Of a stretch of 13,768 nucleotides of DNA, positions 1 through 7,507 are shown one piece after another. Below the pieces are notes generated by a model, which made no database searches, had not been told where the DNA came from, and worked only from the letters and a program-made list of their open reading frames with translations. The translations under genes and the position numbers were made by a program. Numbering within the stretch: position 1 is the first letter of the stretch; every line of letters starts with the position of its first letter. Origin of the DNA: Terriglobales bacterium (GTDB lineage: Bacteria; Acidobacteriota; Terriglobia; Terriglobales; Gp1-AA117); NCBI GenBank assembly GCA_030150795.1, contig JASLFF010000258.1, forward strand, positions 1-13,768. The letters are read 5' to 3'.

Positions 1-906
1 CCGGAATTCCATGCCGGAGCGGTTCAGGCCGCAGAAAGTACAATGATTTTTCTCTCCTCACCACCAACGGCGCGAAGTTTCAAACGGCAATTGCACGGAA
101 CGGGCACGGCCCCACGATCCATATCCGCTTGCCTGGCGCGCATAGTAAAACTCGTCAAAGTCCGGGACCGGGGTCTCATTCATCGCGTGAAAATTGGGGG
201 CCCGTCCGGCATACTTTACCTGGCCCTGAACATCGCGCCACATGATTCCCTGCAAGCCTTCCATACTTTGGCCGCTGTACAGGCGCTCGACCATCTGCGG
301 AAATGAGATTTCCGCGTCGCCGCAGTGAACATAATCCATCTGCGGACAGCCCTTCATAACCTCGTCGGCAATATCATCTTCCATGGCGCCGCCGCCCATA
401 ATGATAGGGACCTGCGGATATCGCTTCTTGAGCGCGCGAGCCAGCGCCAGGCTGGAAAGCAACTGCTGGTAGACCACAGTGAACCCGATGAGGCCAAAGC
501 GGCTCCAGTCGGTGCTGTCCACGCAGAAGTCGATAAATGATTGTGCTCCGTGGTTGCGAAATTCCCGCAAGTCCTCCAGAGTGCAACCCGCGGCCTTGCA
601 CATGGCCGCAAATGCCTCACTGTGTGCGAGAAAATATTCTTCAACATCGGGATTGGCTTCTTCACCGAAGGCCGCTTTGGACCAGACCCACTCGCCCACC
701 AGGCTGGGCCATACCTCGGCGAGGGTTTCGCTGAGCGGCCACCCAATTTGAGTTCCCAGGTACATGAAGAGTGAAAACGGCTGGACAGGAATACCGGCCC
801 TCTCCAGCGTGGGTTTCAACAGGGCCAATTGGATGGAAGGAATGCCTCCCGATTGCGAAGGCATGCTGATCAGAGCTACAGGCTTACAGTCCATAGGCTT
901 GCTCAC
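1..906 (-). pseudogene. RiPP-maturation B12-binding radical SAM protein, partial and disrupted
   Basis: This is the N-terminal part of a cobalamin-binding radical SAM enzyme of the RiPP maturation radical SAM protein 1 type, a family that modifies peptide precursors. Recognisable stretches are the start (VALISMPSQSGGIPSIQLAL), WPSLVGEWVW, the B12-domain strand IGFTVVYQQLLSSLALARAL, PIIMGGGAMEDD and VHCGDAEISFPQMVERL. The radical SAM motif follows. The family form is roughly SRGCWWGEK-x2-CTFCGLN, but here it reads SRRWW, then UGA at 58-60, then GEKNHCTFCGLN in the same frame to the edge of the window. Compared with the family, three substitutions explain this: Gly to Arg, the first cluster Cys to Trp, and Trp to stop. 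As written the gene cannot make an active enzyme. The start is GTG at 906, or ATG at 894; neither has a clear ribosome binding site. A minus-strand TATACT box at 926-931 could be its -10 element. The family assignment is firm; the inactivation could be real or a sequence error. Confidence 0.8.
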
Positions 907-1406
907 TGAAAAAATGTGAGATTAAAGTATACCCTTTGCCGGGACACCCAAAACCTCAAAAAGCTTGTCCTGTCCCGATCATTCCTGCATCAACTTCGTG
1001 GCATTTCCCGTGATGACTTGCCTGATGAGCGCCTGATGCAAATCCAGAGGGTCTACCCGCGAGCGAGCCCTCTAACCTCTTTATATTGAATTCAATTTTC
1101 GAGTCCCGTTTCGGCGCCAGGGCTTCCAATTTTCTTTCAATGATTTACGAGGGATGGCTTTCTCCCGTACTCATTATGAGCTTCAACTGCGTGCGAAATG
1201 AGTGCTTCCTGTGTCCGGCGCGCTCCCATAACCATCTTCAACACATCGATTGTCAGGATTTTCAGATCTCGACCGTGATGTCCGTCACATTCAATATATT
1301 CAGTGTAGAGCTAGATTCAATTGTCAATACGAGCCATAGAAGTCCCTGATCTTTAAGAACATTGATCCTGTAATAGCTGAGGTCAGCATTGGAAAGGAGG
1401 ACTGCC
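907..1406. other. Intergenic region between divergent genes, no gene seen
   Basis: This 500-base stretch separates the leftward radical SAM gene from the rightward permease. I found no convincing coding sequence. It holds a possible -10 box for the leftward gene (TATACT on the minus strand, 926-931; no good -35), a 6-bp stem AGAGGG/CCCTCT (1046-1051 and 1068-1073) without a clear U-tract, a CRP-like dyad near 1275-1288, and the ribosome binding site AAAGGAGG (1393-1400) of the permease gene. No good sigma-54 or TTGACA/TATAAT pair was seen upstream of the permease. Confidence 0.5.
1274..1289. promoter_or_regulatory. CRP/FNR-like dyad
   Basis: The bases CGTGA-TGTCCG-TCACA form GTGA/TCAC arms around a 6-base spacer, one base away from the TGTGA-N6-TCACA consensus of the Crp-Fnr family. 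It lies about 120 bp upstream of the permease start, a workable activator position. Short dyads of this kind arise by chance, so this is only a candidate. Confidence 0.25.
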
Positions 1407-3854
1407 ATGGCCAGATGGTGGCAAGATTCTCGCTTCGCGTTGCGCATGTGGCGCAAGGTCCCGGCGATAACTGTTCCGGTGGTGTTGATTATGGCACTCG
1501 GCATCGGAGCAAATACAGCCATCTTTAGCATCGTGGATGCCATTTGGCTGCGTCCTTTGCCGGTTCAAGATCCTCATAACCTGCTGAAGATCACCAGCCA
1601 TAAAGTAGGCGTGCCAGAGGCCGACAGGGCACTTTCCTATCCTGAAATAGAGGAGATTAGATCTGGTGTTAGTGGCTTCCGCTCTGTGGCTATTTCCTCG
1701 CGGCGTGCGGTAATGCTTCGAACGGAGCATGAGTCCGGGCTGCTTTCTACGGCAATCATCTCTTCGAACTACTTTTCCACTTTAGGTGTAGTTCCTATCC
1801 TGGGAAAGTGGCCTTCAGGAGATGAGCTGGACGCCAGCGGTAATCCGGAAGTGGCCCTGAGCTATGAATCCTGGCACAAGTATTTTGTAGGCCGCCCCGA
1901 TGTAATCGGCAGTTCTATTACGCTCAATCGGACAAAAGCAATCATAGTTGCTGTCCTGCCGGCCGAATTTCGTGGCACTGATCCTTTTGCCAGTCCTGCT
2001 ATCTGGATTCCCATAGGCACATGGGTGCAAATCAATCCGGGCGAGCGCGCTAACCAAACCAACCGGGAATTCTGGGATTGGGACGCTTATTCACGTCTGA
2101 TTCCGGGTACGACTATAGACCAGGCGCAGCTGCAGCTTGATGGTACTACGCGGCAAATGGCCGCCGCAGCGCCCCAACAGGAGCAGTCTCGGCAATTCAG
2201 GGTAGCGCCCAACGACGAGCGGTCTGATCCGCAGTTGCGGGTCCTCGGTCGCACTCTCATGCTGCTGGCCATGGTCGTGCTGATTATCGCAGCGGTAAAT
2301 GTTTCTATCCTGCTGCTTGCATTTGGACAGCGGCGGCGCAGAGAACTGGCGACCAGGATCGCATGCGGAGCCAGTCGTGCACGCCTGATGTGGCAGATTT
2401 CCACTGAAAACGGCACTCTTGCCCTGATTTCTTGCATTGCAGCACTCCTGATCGGGTATGGACTGATACGCGCCCTTCCCGTTTTGCTGCCCTCAAGCAT
2501 AATTCCCATAGGACTGGACTTCCGGCTTGACAGCCGCGTGCTTTTCTGGACCCTTCTGCTCTCCGCAATAACTGTGTTTGGTTCAGGGCTCCTGCCCGCA
2601 TTGAACGCCACAAACTTTGATCTGGTCAGTGCGATTAAGGAAGGCACGCAGGCGGTAAGTTCCGGAAAGCTCCGCTCGAATTCTCGCAACTTTATGGTTG
2701 TGACCCAAATCGCGGGTTCCGTTGTCCTGTTGGTCGCAACCGGATTGCTGTTCCGAAGCATGCTTAAGCTCCAGGCGGTTGATCCGGGATTTGACCGAAA
2801 CAGAAAATTGCTGTTTGTAGACCTGAGCCTGGGTGTCACTGACTATGATCGCGTCACAGTGCAGAAGTATTACGACCGGGTGGTCTCAACTATTGATTCG
2901 ATTTCAGCGGTGGAACAGACTGCGCTGGCGCGCCGTGTTCCTCTTGCGTCAAGCGGAAGCCGCGCGGCCAAGACGGTGCTTTTTGACAATGCTTCTTCCA
3001 ATGATATGCACGGCATGCAGATTGCTTTTACCAGCGTCAGTCCAACGTACTTTTCTGCAATGCATACCCAGCTGTTGCGCGGACGCGTATTTTCCAGCGC
3101 AGATAGCCTGCAAAGCCCCAAAGTCGCGGTGATTAATGAATACGGCGCGCGGCGGTTTTTCCCAGACGGCAATGCGCTGGGCCAGCACTTCCGCATCGCG
3201 AATCGCGGGAGTGACACGTACGAGATTGTGGGAATTGTGCAGGACGGGAAATACGTGGAGCTTACTGAATCTCCGCAGCCTTTCCTTTTTTTTGCTCTTC
3301 CGCAGGACCCTTCTGCCGATCTCACGGTGATCGCCGTGATGAAGGGCGACCCGTCCATCTTTGCAAACCAGGTCCGGCAGCAGGTCCGCAACGTCGATCC
3401 ACAGGTGCCGGTGCTCCAGGTCCGTACTCTGGAAGAACACTTGCGCCTCTCTACGTACACGCGGCGCATGACTACAACATTGGTGCTGGCGCTGGCATTG
3501 CTGGGTCTTGTGCTTGCCATGGCGGGTCTGTACGGGCTTATGAGCTATATCGTTGATACGCGCTCGCATGAAATCGGTATCCGCGTGGCATTGGGTGGCC
3601 ATCCTTCTGATATTTCCTGGCTCGTGCTCCGTTATGCTCTTGCCGTTTCTACTGCGGGAGTGGCAGTGGGAATCGTACTGTCCCTGGCAGGTGGACATAC
3701 GCTGTCAGCTTTGTTATTCGGAGTGAGTTCCACTGACGCGGTCACATTTTTGGCCGTGGCCGTCATATTCACCATTGTCGGCCTAATCGCTTCGGCCGTG
3801 CCGCTGCGTGCCGCGTTGCGCGTTGATCCCATCCGAGTGCTCCGCCACGAGTGA
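1407..3854 (+). CDS. ADOP-family MacB/FtsX-type permease
   Basis: An 815-residue inner-membrane permease with two FtsX-like halves and MacB-type periplasmic domains, matching the acidobacterial duplicated orphan permease family in length and order. The start reads MARWWQDSRFALRMWRK, followed by a first membrane segment at about 18-42 containing LGIGANTAIFSIV, then a large extracytoplasmic domain. Further membrane segments lie near 280-430, a second periplasmic domain follows, and three C-terminal segments end in the typical RVDPIRVLRHE. No Walker motifs are present, so any ATPase must come from elsewhere. ATG 1407 is chosen over the longer TTG 1389 frame because AAAGGAGG lies 6 nt before it. 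The stop is 3 nt before the next gene, a sigma-54 activator, so the two are probably co-transcribed. The substrate is unknown; immunity, peptide export or signal sensing are all possible in this setting, but that is inference. Confidence 0.9.
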   Translation: MARWWQDSRFALRMWRKVPAITVPVVLIMALGIGANTAIFSIVDAIWLRPLPVQDPHNLLKITSHKVGVPEADRALSYPEIEEIRSGVSGFRSVAISSRRAVMLRTEHESGLLSTAIISSNYFSTLGVVPILGKWPSGDELDASGNPEVALSYESWHKYFVGRPDVIGSSITLNRTKAIIVAVLPAEFRGTDPFASPAIWIPIGTWVQINPGERANQTNREFWDWDAYSRLIPGTTIDQAQLQLDGTTRQMAAAAPQQEQSRQFRVAPNDERSDPQLRVLGRTLMLLAMVVLIIAAVNVSILLLAFGQRRRRELATRIACGASRARLMWQISTENGTLALISCIAALLIGYGLIRALPVLLPSSIIPIGLDFRLDSRVLFWTLLLSAITVFGSGLLPALNATNFDLVSAIKEGTQAVSSGKLRSNSRNFMVVTQIAGSVVLLVATGLLFRSMLKLQAVDPGFDRNRKLLFVDLSLGVTDYDRVTVQKYYDRVVSTIDSISAVEQTALARRVPLASSGSRAAKTVLFDNASSNDMHGMQIAFTSVSPTYFSAMHTQLLRGRVFSSADSLQSPKVAVINEYGARRFFPDGNALGQHFRIANRGSDTYEIVGIVQDGKYVELTESPQPFLFFALPQDPSADLTVIAVMKGDPSIFANQVRQQVRNVDPQVPVLQVRTLEEHLRLSTYTRRMTTTLVLALALLGLVLAMAGLYGLMSYIVDTRSHEIGIRVALGGHPSDISWLVLRYALAVSTAGVAVGIVLSLAGGHTLSALLFGVSSTDAVTFLAVAVIFTIVGLIASAVPLRAALRVDPIRVLRHE

Positions 3855-3857
3855 TTC

Positions 3858-5282
3858 ATGAAAGGTACTATGAAAGCCAGCGAAGTCCCCGTTCACATAG
3901 CTATTCAATTCCGGCATGTGCTGAAACAGACCCAATCGCTTGGATATGCTGTGGCTGCAGTCTTCGCTTTCGATCGCACCATGGTGTCCTCAAATGATCT
4001 GGTCTGGTTCATAGCGGAACGGGAAGAAGCCGCTACCCGGGATGTATGCTTACGGGCAGCCAGGGAAGCTTTGCAGCATGTTTCCAGAACTCCGGCAACA
4101 AATGCCTGCCCGGCATTCAGCTTGTCCGTTTCAGAGTGCTTCCGGCCCGCCACCTGCGTGGCCATAAGAGTTGATCTGGCGGAATGTCCTGACGTATTTG
4201 CGGCTGTGCTGTTGTGGGACAGCTATCGAGGAGACCACTTGGTGTCAGAGGTGCTGCAGGAATGCTCTTCGGTCATCAGCAGTTTCTTTGTAGCGCGCTT
4301 CGGACATAAGTCAGGGCACCAGGTGGAATGGCTGGGCGTGAGCTATGAATTCCGGCGGCTGCTGGAGAAGATTGCCGGCATTGGGCCATGCGATTCCATG
4401 CCGGTGCTGATTTCAGGAGAGCGTGGCAGCGGGAAAGAGGCCGTCGCGCTTGCTTTGCACTACTACAGCAAGCGCCGCCACAAGACTTTCCTGACCGTCA
4501 ACTGTGCTGCGCTCACCGAGCAATTGTATGTCTCAGAGCTTTTCGGCTGCTGCAAAGGCGCTTACACCGGAGCTGATCAGGATCGTAAAGGCAAGTTTGC
4601 GCTCGCGAATGGCGGCACGTTGTTTCTTGATGAGATCACCGAGGTCCCCGCATCGCTCACCGCCGCGCTTCTGCGCGCGCTGGACTATGGAGAGATCCAG
4701 CCGCTGGGATCAAGCAATGTTACGCGAGTCGATGTACGTGTAATCGCCGCCACCAACCGGGACATTGATTCCATGGTCGCGCAGGGCAAGTTTCCTGCCG
4801 ATGTATTTGACCGCCTGGCCGCGCTGCGCATCACTGTTCCTCCATTGCGCAATCGCGATGAAGACATCTCCATGCTGGCCAGCTACTATGCCCAGAAGTT
4901 CTGCCCCAAACGGGAGCAGTCCTGCTGCGCCAGCCATGAGGGTTGTTTTCCCGGCAGCTCCCGATGTATTACCGAACCTGCACTGGAGATTTTGCGCAAA
5001 TATTCCTGGCCGGGCAATGTCCGCGAATTAAGGAATGTGATCGTGCAATCCGTCACTGCCGCAGGCGGACCTATTTCTCCCTCGGCGATACCATCGCAAG
5101 TGACGCAACAAACACATTCAGCTCCCGACAACCCTAAAACCCTGCGTGAAGCAACCAAGCTTCACATTGAGCGCATTCTGCACGCCACTAGCGGCAATAA
5201 GAGCGCAGCCGCCCGCCGCCTGGGCATTCCTCTGTCTACCTTGGTGAGCAAGATGAAAAAGCTCGGCGTCAGCTCCTGCTGA
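3858..5282 (+). CDS. Sigma-54-dependent transcriptional activator (bacterial enhancer-binding protein)
   Basis: A 474-residue AAA+ activator of sigma-54 RNA polymerase with a Fis-type DNA-binding end. Residues 1-160 form a sensory domain of uncertain type, possibly GAF-like; no receiver-domain pattern is seen. The AAA+ part has Walker A GERGSGKE (187-194), the sigma-54 contact loop as GAYTGA (234-239) in place of the usual GAFTGA, Walker B GGTLFLDE (D258, E259), sensor I VRVIAATNRD and the arginine-finger region FPADVFDRLAAL. YSWPGNVREL precedes the C-terminal helix-turn-helix (GNKSAAARRLGIPLSTLVSK). Between the AAA+ lid and the WPGNVREL motif sits a cysteine cluster, C349-x6-C356-C357-x5-C363-x6-C370, not usual for the family. 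The start lies 3 nt after the permease stop, without a clear ribosome binding site, which suggests reinitiation; ATG 3870 is an alternative. Its likely target is the sigma-54 promoter at 5473-5488. Confidence 0.93.
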   Translation: MKGTMKASEVPVHIAIQFRHVLKQTQSLGYAVAAVFAFDRTMVSSNDLVWFIAEREEAATRDVCLRAAREALQHVSRTPATNACPAFSLSVSECFRPATCVAIRVDLAECPDVFAAVLLWDSYRGDHLVSEVLQECSSVISSFFVARFGHKSGHQVEWLGVSYEFRRLLEKIAGIGPCDSMPVLISGERGSGKEAVALALHYYSKRRHKTFLTVNCAALTEQLYVSELFGCCKGAYTGADQDRKGKFALANGGTLFLDEITEVPASLTAALLRALDYGEIQPLGSSNVTRVDVRVIAATNRDIDSMVAQGKFPADVFDRLAALRITVPPLRNRDEDISMLASYYAQKFCPKREQSCCASHEGCFPGSSRCITEPALEILRKYSWPGNVRELRNVIVQSVTAAGGPISPSAIPSQVTQQTHSAPDNPKTLREATKLHIERILHATSGNKSAAARRLGIPLSTLVSKMKKLGVSSC

Positions 5283-5364
5283 GAATTCACTAGTTTCCAA
5301 TCGGCGTTGATGCTGGATGGCCTGCGATAAGAGTTTTTGTGTTCCCGCTGCAATCGGCCCCACA

Positions 5365-5411
5365 GGTTGCGTCCCTGCGAAAGGACCTGTCAAAACCTGC
5401 GAAATGTCGCA
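5365..5411. promoter_or_regulatory. Candidate enhancer site (UAS) for the sigma-54 activator
   Basis: Two direct copies of CCTGCGAAA (5374-5382 and 5396-5404) start 22 bp apart, about two helical turns. The second copy overlaps a perfect palindrome TGCGA-AATG-TCGCA (5398-5411). An outer pair GGTTGCG/CGCAACC (from 5365 and ending at 5414) encloses both. The block lies about 65-110 bp before the -24 element, the usual place for an enhancer-binding protein. Assignment to the upstream activator gene is inference. Confidence 0.5.
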
Positions 5412-5413
5412 AC

Positions 5414-5426
5414 CATCAAACTTTTG
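5414..5426 (+). promoter_or_regulatory. IHF-like site
   Basis: CATCAAACTTTTG matches the IHF consensus WATCAANNNNTTR at every defined position except the first. It lies between the candidate activator site and the -24/-12 promoter, where a bend is commonly found in sigma-54 control regions. A run of ten T follows nearby (about 5443-5452). Whether this organism has a true IHF is unknown. Confidence 0.35.
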
Positions 5427-5472
5427 CATGTGAGCTGCTGCTTTTTTTTTCAATACTTTGCCGGTTCTCGTC

Positions 5473-5488
5473 TGGCATTTGTCTTGCT
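5473..5488 (+). promoter_or_regulatory. Sigma-54 (-24/-12) promoter of the RiPP operon
   Basis: TGGCATTTGTCTTGCT fits the consensus TGGCACGNNNNTTGCW with the GG (5474-5475) and GC (5486-5487) exactly 12 bp apart. Transcription should start near 5499, giving a leader of about 28 nt before ATG 5527 that includes the GAAAGGA ribosome binding site. The activator gene just upstream makes this the natural target. The site also shows that the longer frame beginning at 5458 cannot be the real start of the radical SAM gene. Confidence 0.75.
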
Positions 5489-5526
5489 TCTATTCAGATT
5501 TCAATTCTCTGCGAAAGGAACCAGGT

Positions 5527-6990
5527 ATGGAAACACAAGTCATACAGACGACATCCACAAGCTGTTCTCTTCACGATCACAGTTCAATTCTGGGACTGAA
5601 GCGCTCCGGCAATATGGTTTGGGGGCTGCGGAGTGACGTGCGCCGCGCCATCCTTTACGAATGCATGGAGGACATACAGGGCATTAACAGGGTCGGCTAT
5701 ATCCATCCCGCCGAAGCCGTGCTGATCGCCCATTTCAACGGCAGGCGAACGATTCAGCAGGTTGAAACGGAAATTGCAGAAGCTTTCGATATCTCTCCTG
5801 AAGCAGCTTGCGAAGCGGTGGAATCTCTGCTCAAGCGCTGGGGTGATTGCTTCGATCCTAATTGCGGACCGGACGCTCCTCAGTACGATCCGCAGGACTT
5901 TGTGGTTCCAGCAGAGGAAATTGATCTTACCTCCCGCCGTCTTTACAAGCCCCTGTCCTTGCTGTTCCACGTGTCCGATGACTGCATGAGAAAGTGCATT
6001 TACTGCAACGTGGAAAAGCGCCCGGCCAAATCAACCAGCGAGCTGTCATTAGCGCGCATAGAAGAACTCATCGCAGAGATGAAGAGGATTCCTACCGTTA
6101 CCACGATTTTGGGCGGCGGCGATCCATTCATGCGCCGGGAGATCATGGAAATCCTGCAGATGTTCTTTGACGCTAAAGTCAAGTTTTTCCTTACCACCAA
6201 ATCACACATTACCCGCGCGCGGGCGGAGCAGCTTGCCAGGATGGGGCTGAGGCAGATGCAGATCAGCATAGATGCTCCTACAGCGGAACTGGCTGATTTT
6301 CTGGTGGGTACTCCCGGGTTCTTTCACCATGCTCTCGACTCTATCCGCAACCTGCGCGATTGTGGCATCAAGGTGCGCACCAACACGGTGCTCACCAGCC
6401 ATAGCATTCAATATGCCCATGAACTCGTCACCCTGCTTGCAAGATTGGGTGTGGAGACCATTCAACTGGGCCCGGTTGGCCGTTCTTTCTATACCGATTC
6501 AGAAGGATTGCTATGCAACTTTGACGACGTGCTGAGGCTCGATGAACAGCTCCCGGAGATCCGCAACCAGTTGCCTCCGGGCGTCAAGGTCAACTTCAGT
6601 TACCGCAAGGACGATTCGCTGGTTCCGGTTGAAGAACGCGCAGCCAACTTTCCTAAACGAGCGGTATGCAGCGCCGGACGCTGGGCGATGATCGTGCTCT
6701 CCGATGGCAAGGTGATTCTCTGTGATGAACTGCAGGTCAAAGATGAGCACATCATCGGAGATGTAACTACGCAATCACTGATGGAAGTCTGGCATTCCAG
6801 CCGAATGAAGGACTTCATTTTTCCGCAACGCGAGAAGTTCCAGGGCACAGCATGCTTTGACTGTTCGGATTTCGAAGCCTGCCATACCGGGCCTGGACGG
6901 TGCTTCCGTGATGCTTTGAAAGCTTACGGATCGCTGCATGCGCCTGCACCGGGATGTCCGCGCGCGCCGCAGGGTCCGCGGCTCACCTAG
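5527..6990 (+). CDS. Radical SAM/SPASM peptide-modifying enzyme with N-terminal PqqD-like domain
   Basis: A 487-residue enzyme predicted to modify the precursor peptides encoded directly downstream. Residues about 55-110 resemble a PqqD-like RiPP recognition element (YIHPAEAVLIAHFNGRRTI followed by two helices). The radical SAM core has C153-MRK-C157-IY-C160 for the SAM-binding 4Fe-4S cluster and a GGGDPF version of the SAM-contacting glycine motif. The C-terminal SPASM region has C381-x12-G-x4-C399, then C443-x2-C446-x5-C452-x6-C459, and a late C477. That order is the SPASM pattern, although the last spacing is x6 where x3 is commoner. SPASM enzymes acting on Cys-rich peptides often form thioether (sactionine or ranthionine) links; that chemistry is inferred. 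ATG 5527 is chosen because GAAAGGA lies just upstream and the sigma-54 promoter lies at 5473-5488. The first precursor begins 41 nt after the stop. Confidence 0.9.
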   Translation: METQVIQTTSTSCSLHDHSSILGLKRSGNMVWGLRSDVRRAILYECMEDIQGINRVGYIHPAEAVLIAHFNGRRTIQQVETEIAEAFDISPEAACEAVESLLKRWGDCFDPNCGPDAPQYDPQDFVVPAEEIDLTSRRLYKPLSLLFHVSDDCMRKCIYCNVEKRPAKSTSELSLARIEELIAEMKRIPTVTTILGGGDPFMRREIMEILQMFFDAKVKFFLTTKSHITRARAEQLARMGLRQMQISIDAPTAELADFLVGTPGFFHHALDSIRNLRDCGIKVRTNTVLTSHSIQYAHELVTLLARLGVETIQLGPVGRSFYTDSEGLLCNFDDVLRLDEQLPEIRNQLPPGVKVNFSYRKDDSLVPVEERAANFPKRAVCSAGRWAMIVLSDGKVILCDELQVKDEHIIGDVTTQSLMEVWHSSRMKDFIFPQREKFQGTACFDCSDFEACHTGPGRCFRDALKAYGSLHAPAPGCPRAPQGPRLT

Positions 6991-7031
6991 CGGCTTGCTG
7001 CACAGCATTCATTCTTTGGAAGGAATTGCTT

Positions 7032-7268
7032 ATGTCAAAGCTGAAACAAGCCTTGAAAAATGCCGGACTCGGTCCTGCCAGGATCGGCCCCGGCGGCAAT
7101 CTGGAACCCAATGCACCGGAAGTACGTGTGGATGTGCCACAAGTTGTCTCCTCTGTGCTTTCCAGGATGCCAAGCGAGGATCCGGGGGAAATCAGCCGTA
7201 GCAACAAACGGCAGTTCCGTTGCGGTGGGCTCTCGCCGCACTCGGAATTGCTCAACATCAACCCATAG
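7032..7268 (+). CDS. RiPP precursor 1, Cys-rich core out of frame
   Basis: The leader MSKLKQALKNAGLGPA...PGGNLEP is clearly paralogous to precursors 2-4 and follows a GGAAGGAATT ribosome binding site. After Glu25-Pro26 the literal frame runs to 7268 with a tail unlike the paralogues and almost without Cys. Moving back one base at 7107-7109 (GAA CCC AAT to GAA CC-CAA TGC) opens a frame ending at TAG 7199-7201. It gives a core starting QCTGSTCGCATSCLLC and ending RGSGGNQP. Two of its Cys then fall at residues 28 and 33, exactly as in the paralogues, with later spacing CX1C, CX3C, CX2C. A one-base deletion (mutation or sequence error) is the simplest reading; programmed frameshifting is possible, but no classical slippery heptamer is present. 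If corrected, the gene is 7032-7201 and encodes a distinct core. Confidence 0.7.
   Translation: MSKLKQALKNAGLGPARIGPGGNLEPNAPEVRVDVPQVVSSVLSRMPSEDPGEISRSNKRQFRCGGLSPHSELLNINP
7215..7247 (+). promoter_or_regulatory. Hairpin after precursor 1
   Basis: TTCCG-T-TGCGG (7215-7225) pairs with CCGCA-CT-CGGAA (7236-7247) around a 10-base loop, with one small internal bulge. It lies downstream of the restored stop of precursor 1 (7201) but inside the literal frame, which supports the view that the real gene ends at 7201. It may protect the 3' end or adjust expression between precursors. Confidence 0.4.
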
Positions 7269-7305
7269 CTTTTGCAGCAAATCTGTTTTTTGGGAGGAAT
7301 TATTT

Positions 7306-7500
7306 ATGTCAGACCTGAAGAAAGCAATCAAGAAAGCCGGCCTTGGCCCGGCCAAAACAACCCCGGGCGGCCAGTTCGAACCACTGTGTTCGACGGGAAA
7401 CTGCGATCCGGGATGCACCACTGCCTGTCTGGGTGGCTGCTCCGGCTCGTGCCAAACCAACAGTTCCAGCGGCAATCAGTTGGAACAGCAGTCAAGTTAG
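7306..7500 (+). CDS. RiPP precursor peptide 2, six-Cys repeat core
   Basis: A 64-residue peptide that begins MSDLKKAIKKAGLGPAKTTP, the leader shared by all copies, followed by GGQFEP. The core has Cys at 28, 33, 37, 41, 45 and 49, that is CX4C then CX3C four times, with Asp, Gly, Thr, Ala and Ser in between. A Ser/Asn/Gln-rich tail ends it. The amphipathic, Lys-rich leader fits recognition by the PqqD-like domain of the radical SAM enzyme. GGAGGAATTATTT before ATG 7306 is a strong ribosome binding site. The core up to CQTNSSSG is the same as in precursor 4, indicating recent duplication. Modified peptide is inferred from the neighbours; a metal-binding peptide is the main alternative. Confidence 0.87.
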   Translation: MSDLKKAIKKAGLGPAKTTPGGQFEPLCSTGNCDPGCTTACLGGCSGSCQTNSSSGNQLEQQSS

Positions 7501-7507
7501 TAAGCAC

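Noticed and set aside
58..60. UGA in the B12 radical SAM gene read as Trp or as selenocysteine
   Set aside because: UGA is the normal stop of the permease, activator, ABC and protease genes here, so it is not a Trp codon. A Sec reading would give U-x5-C-x2-C, not the family spacing, and only a weak 5-bp stem follows. Substitution or sequence error is simpler.
2087..2839. 250-residue minus-strand frame inside the permease gene
   Set aside because: It is antisense to a well-supported gene, shows no domain and has a composition typical of shadow frames.
5283..5294. GAATTCACTAGT, adjacent EcoRI and SpeI sites like a cloning-vector linker
   Set aside because: The match to common vector linkers stops after 12 bases and the flanks read as natural intergenic DNA, so it is probably chance, although a chimeric join here cannot be fully excluded from sequence alone.
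5458..5526. N-terminal extension of the radical SAM/SPASM gene starting at 5458
   Set aside because: It would run through the -24/-12 promoter and has no ribosome binding site, whereas ATG 5527 has GAAAGGA.
7060..7500. 146-residue Cys-containing frame across precursors 1 and 2
   Set aside because: It is a shadow of the precursor genes in another frame; the start lacks a ribosome binding site and the paralogous leaders lie in the frames at 7032 and 7306.
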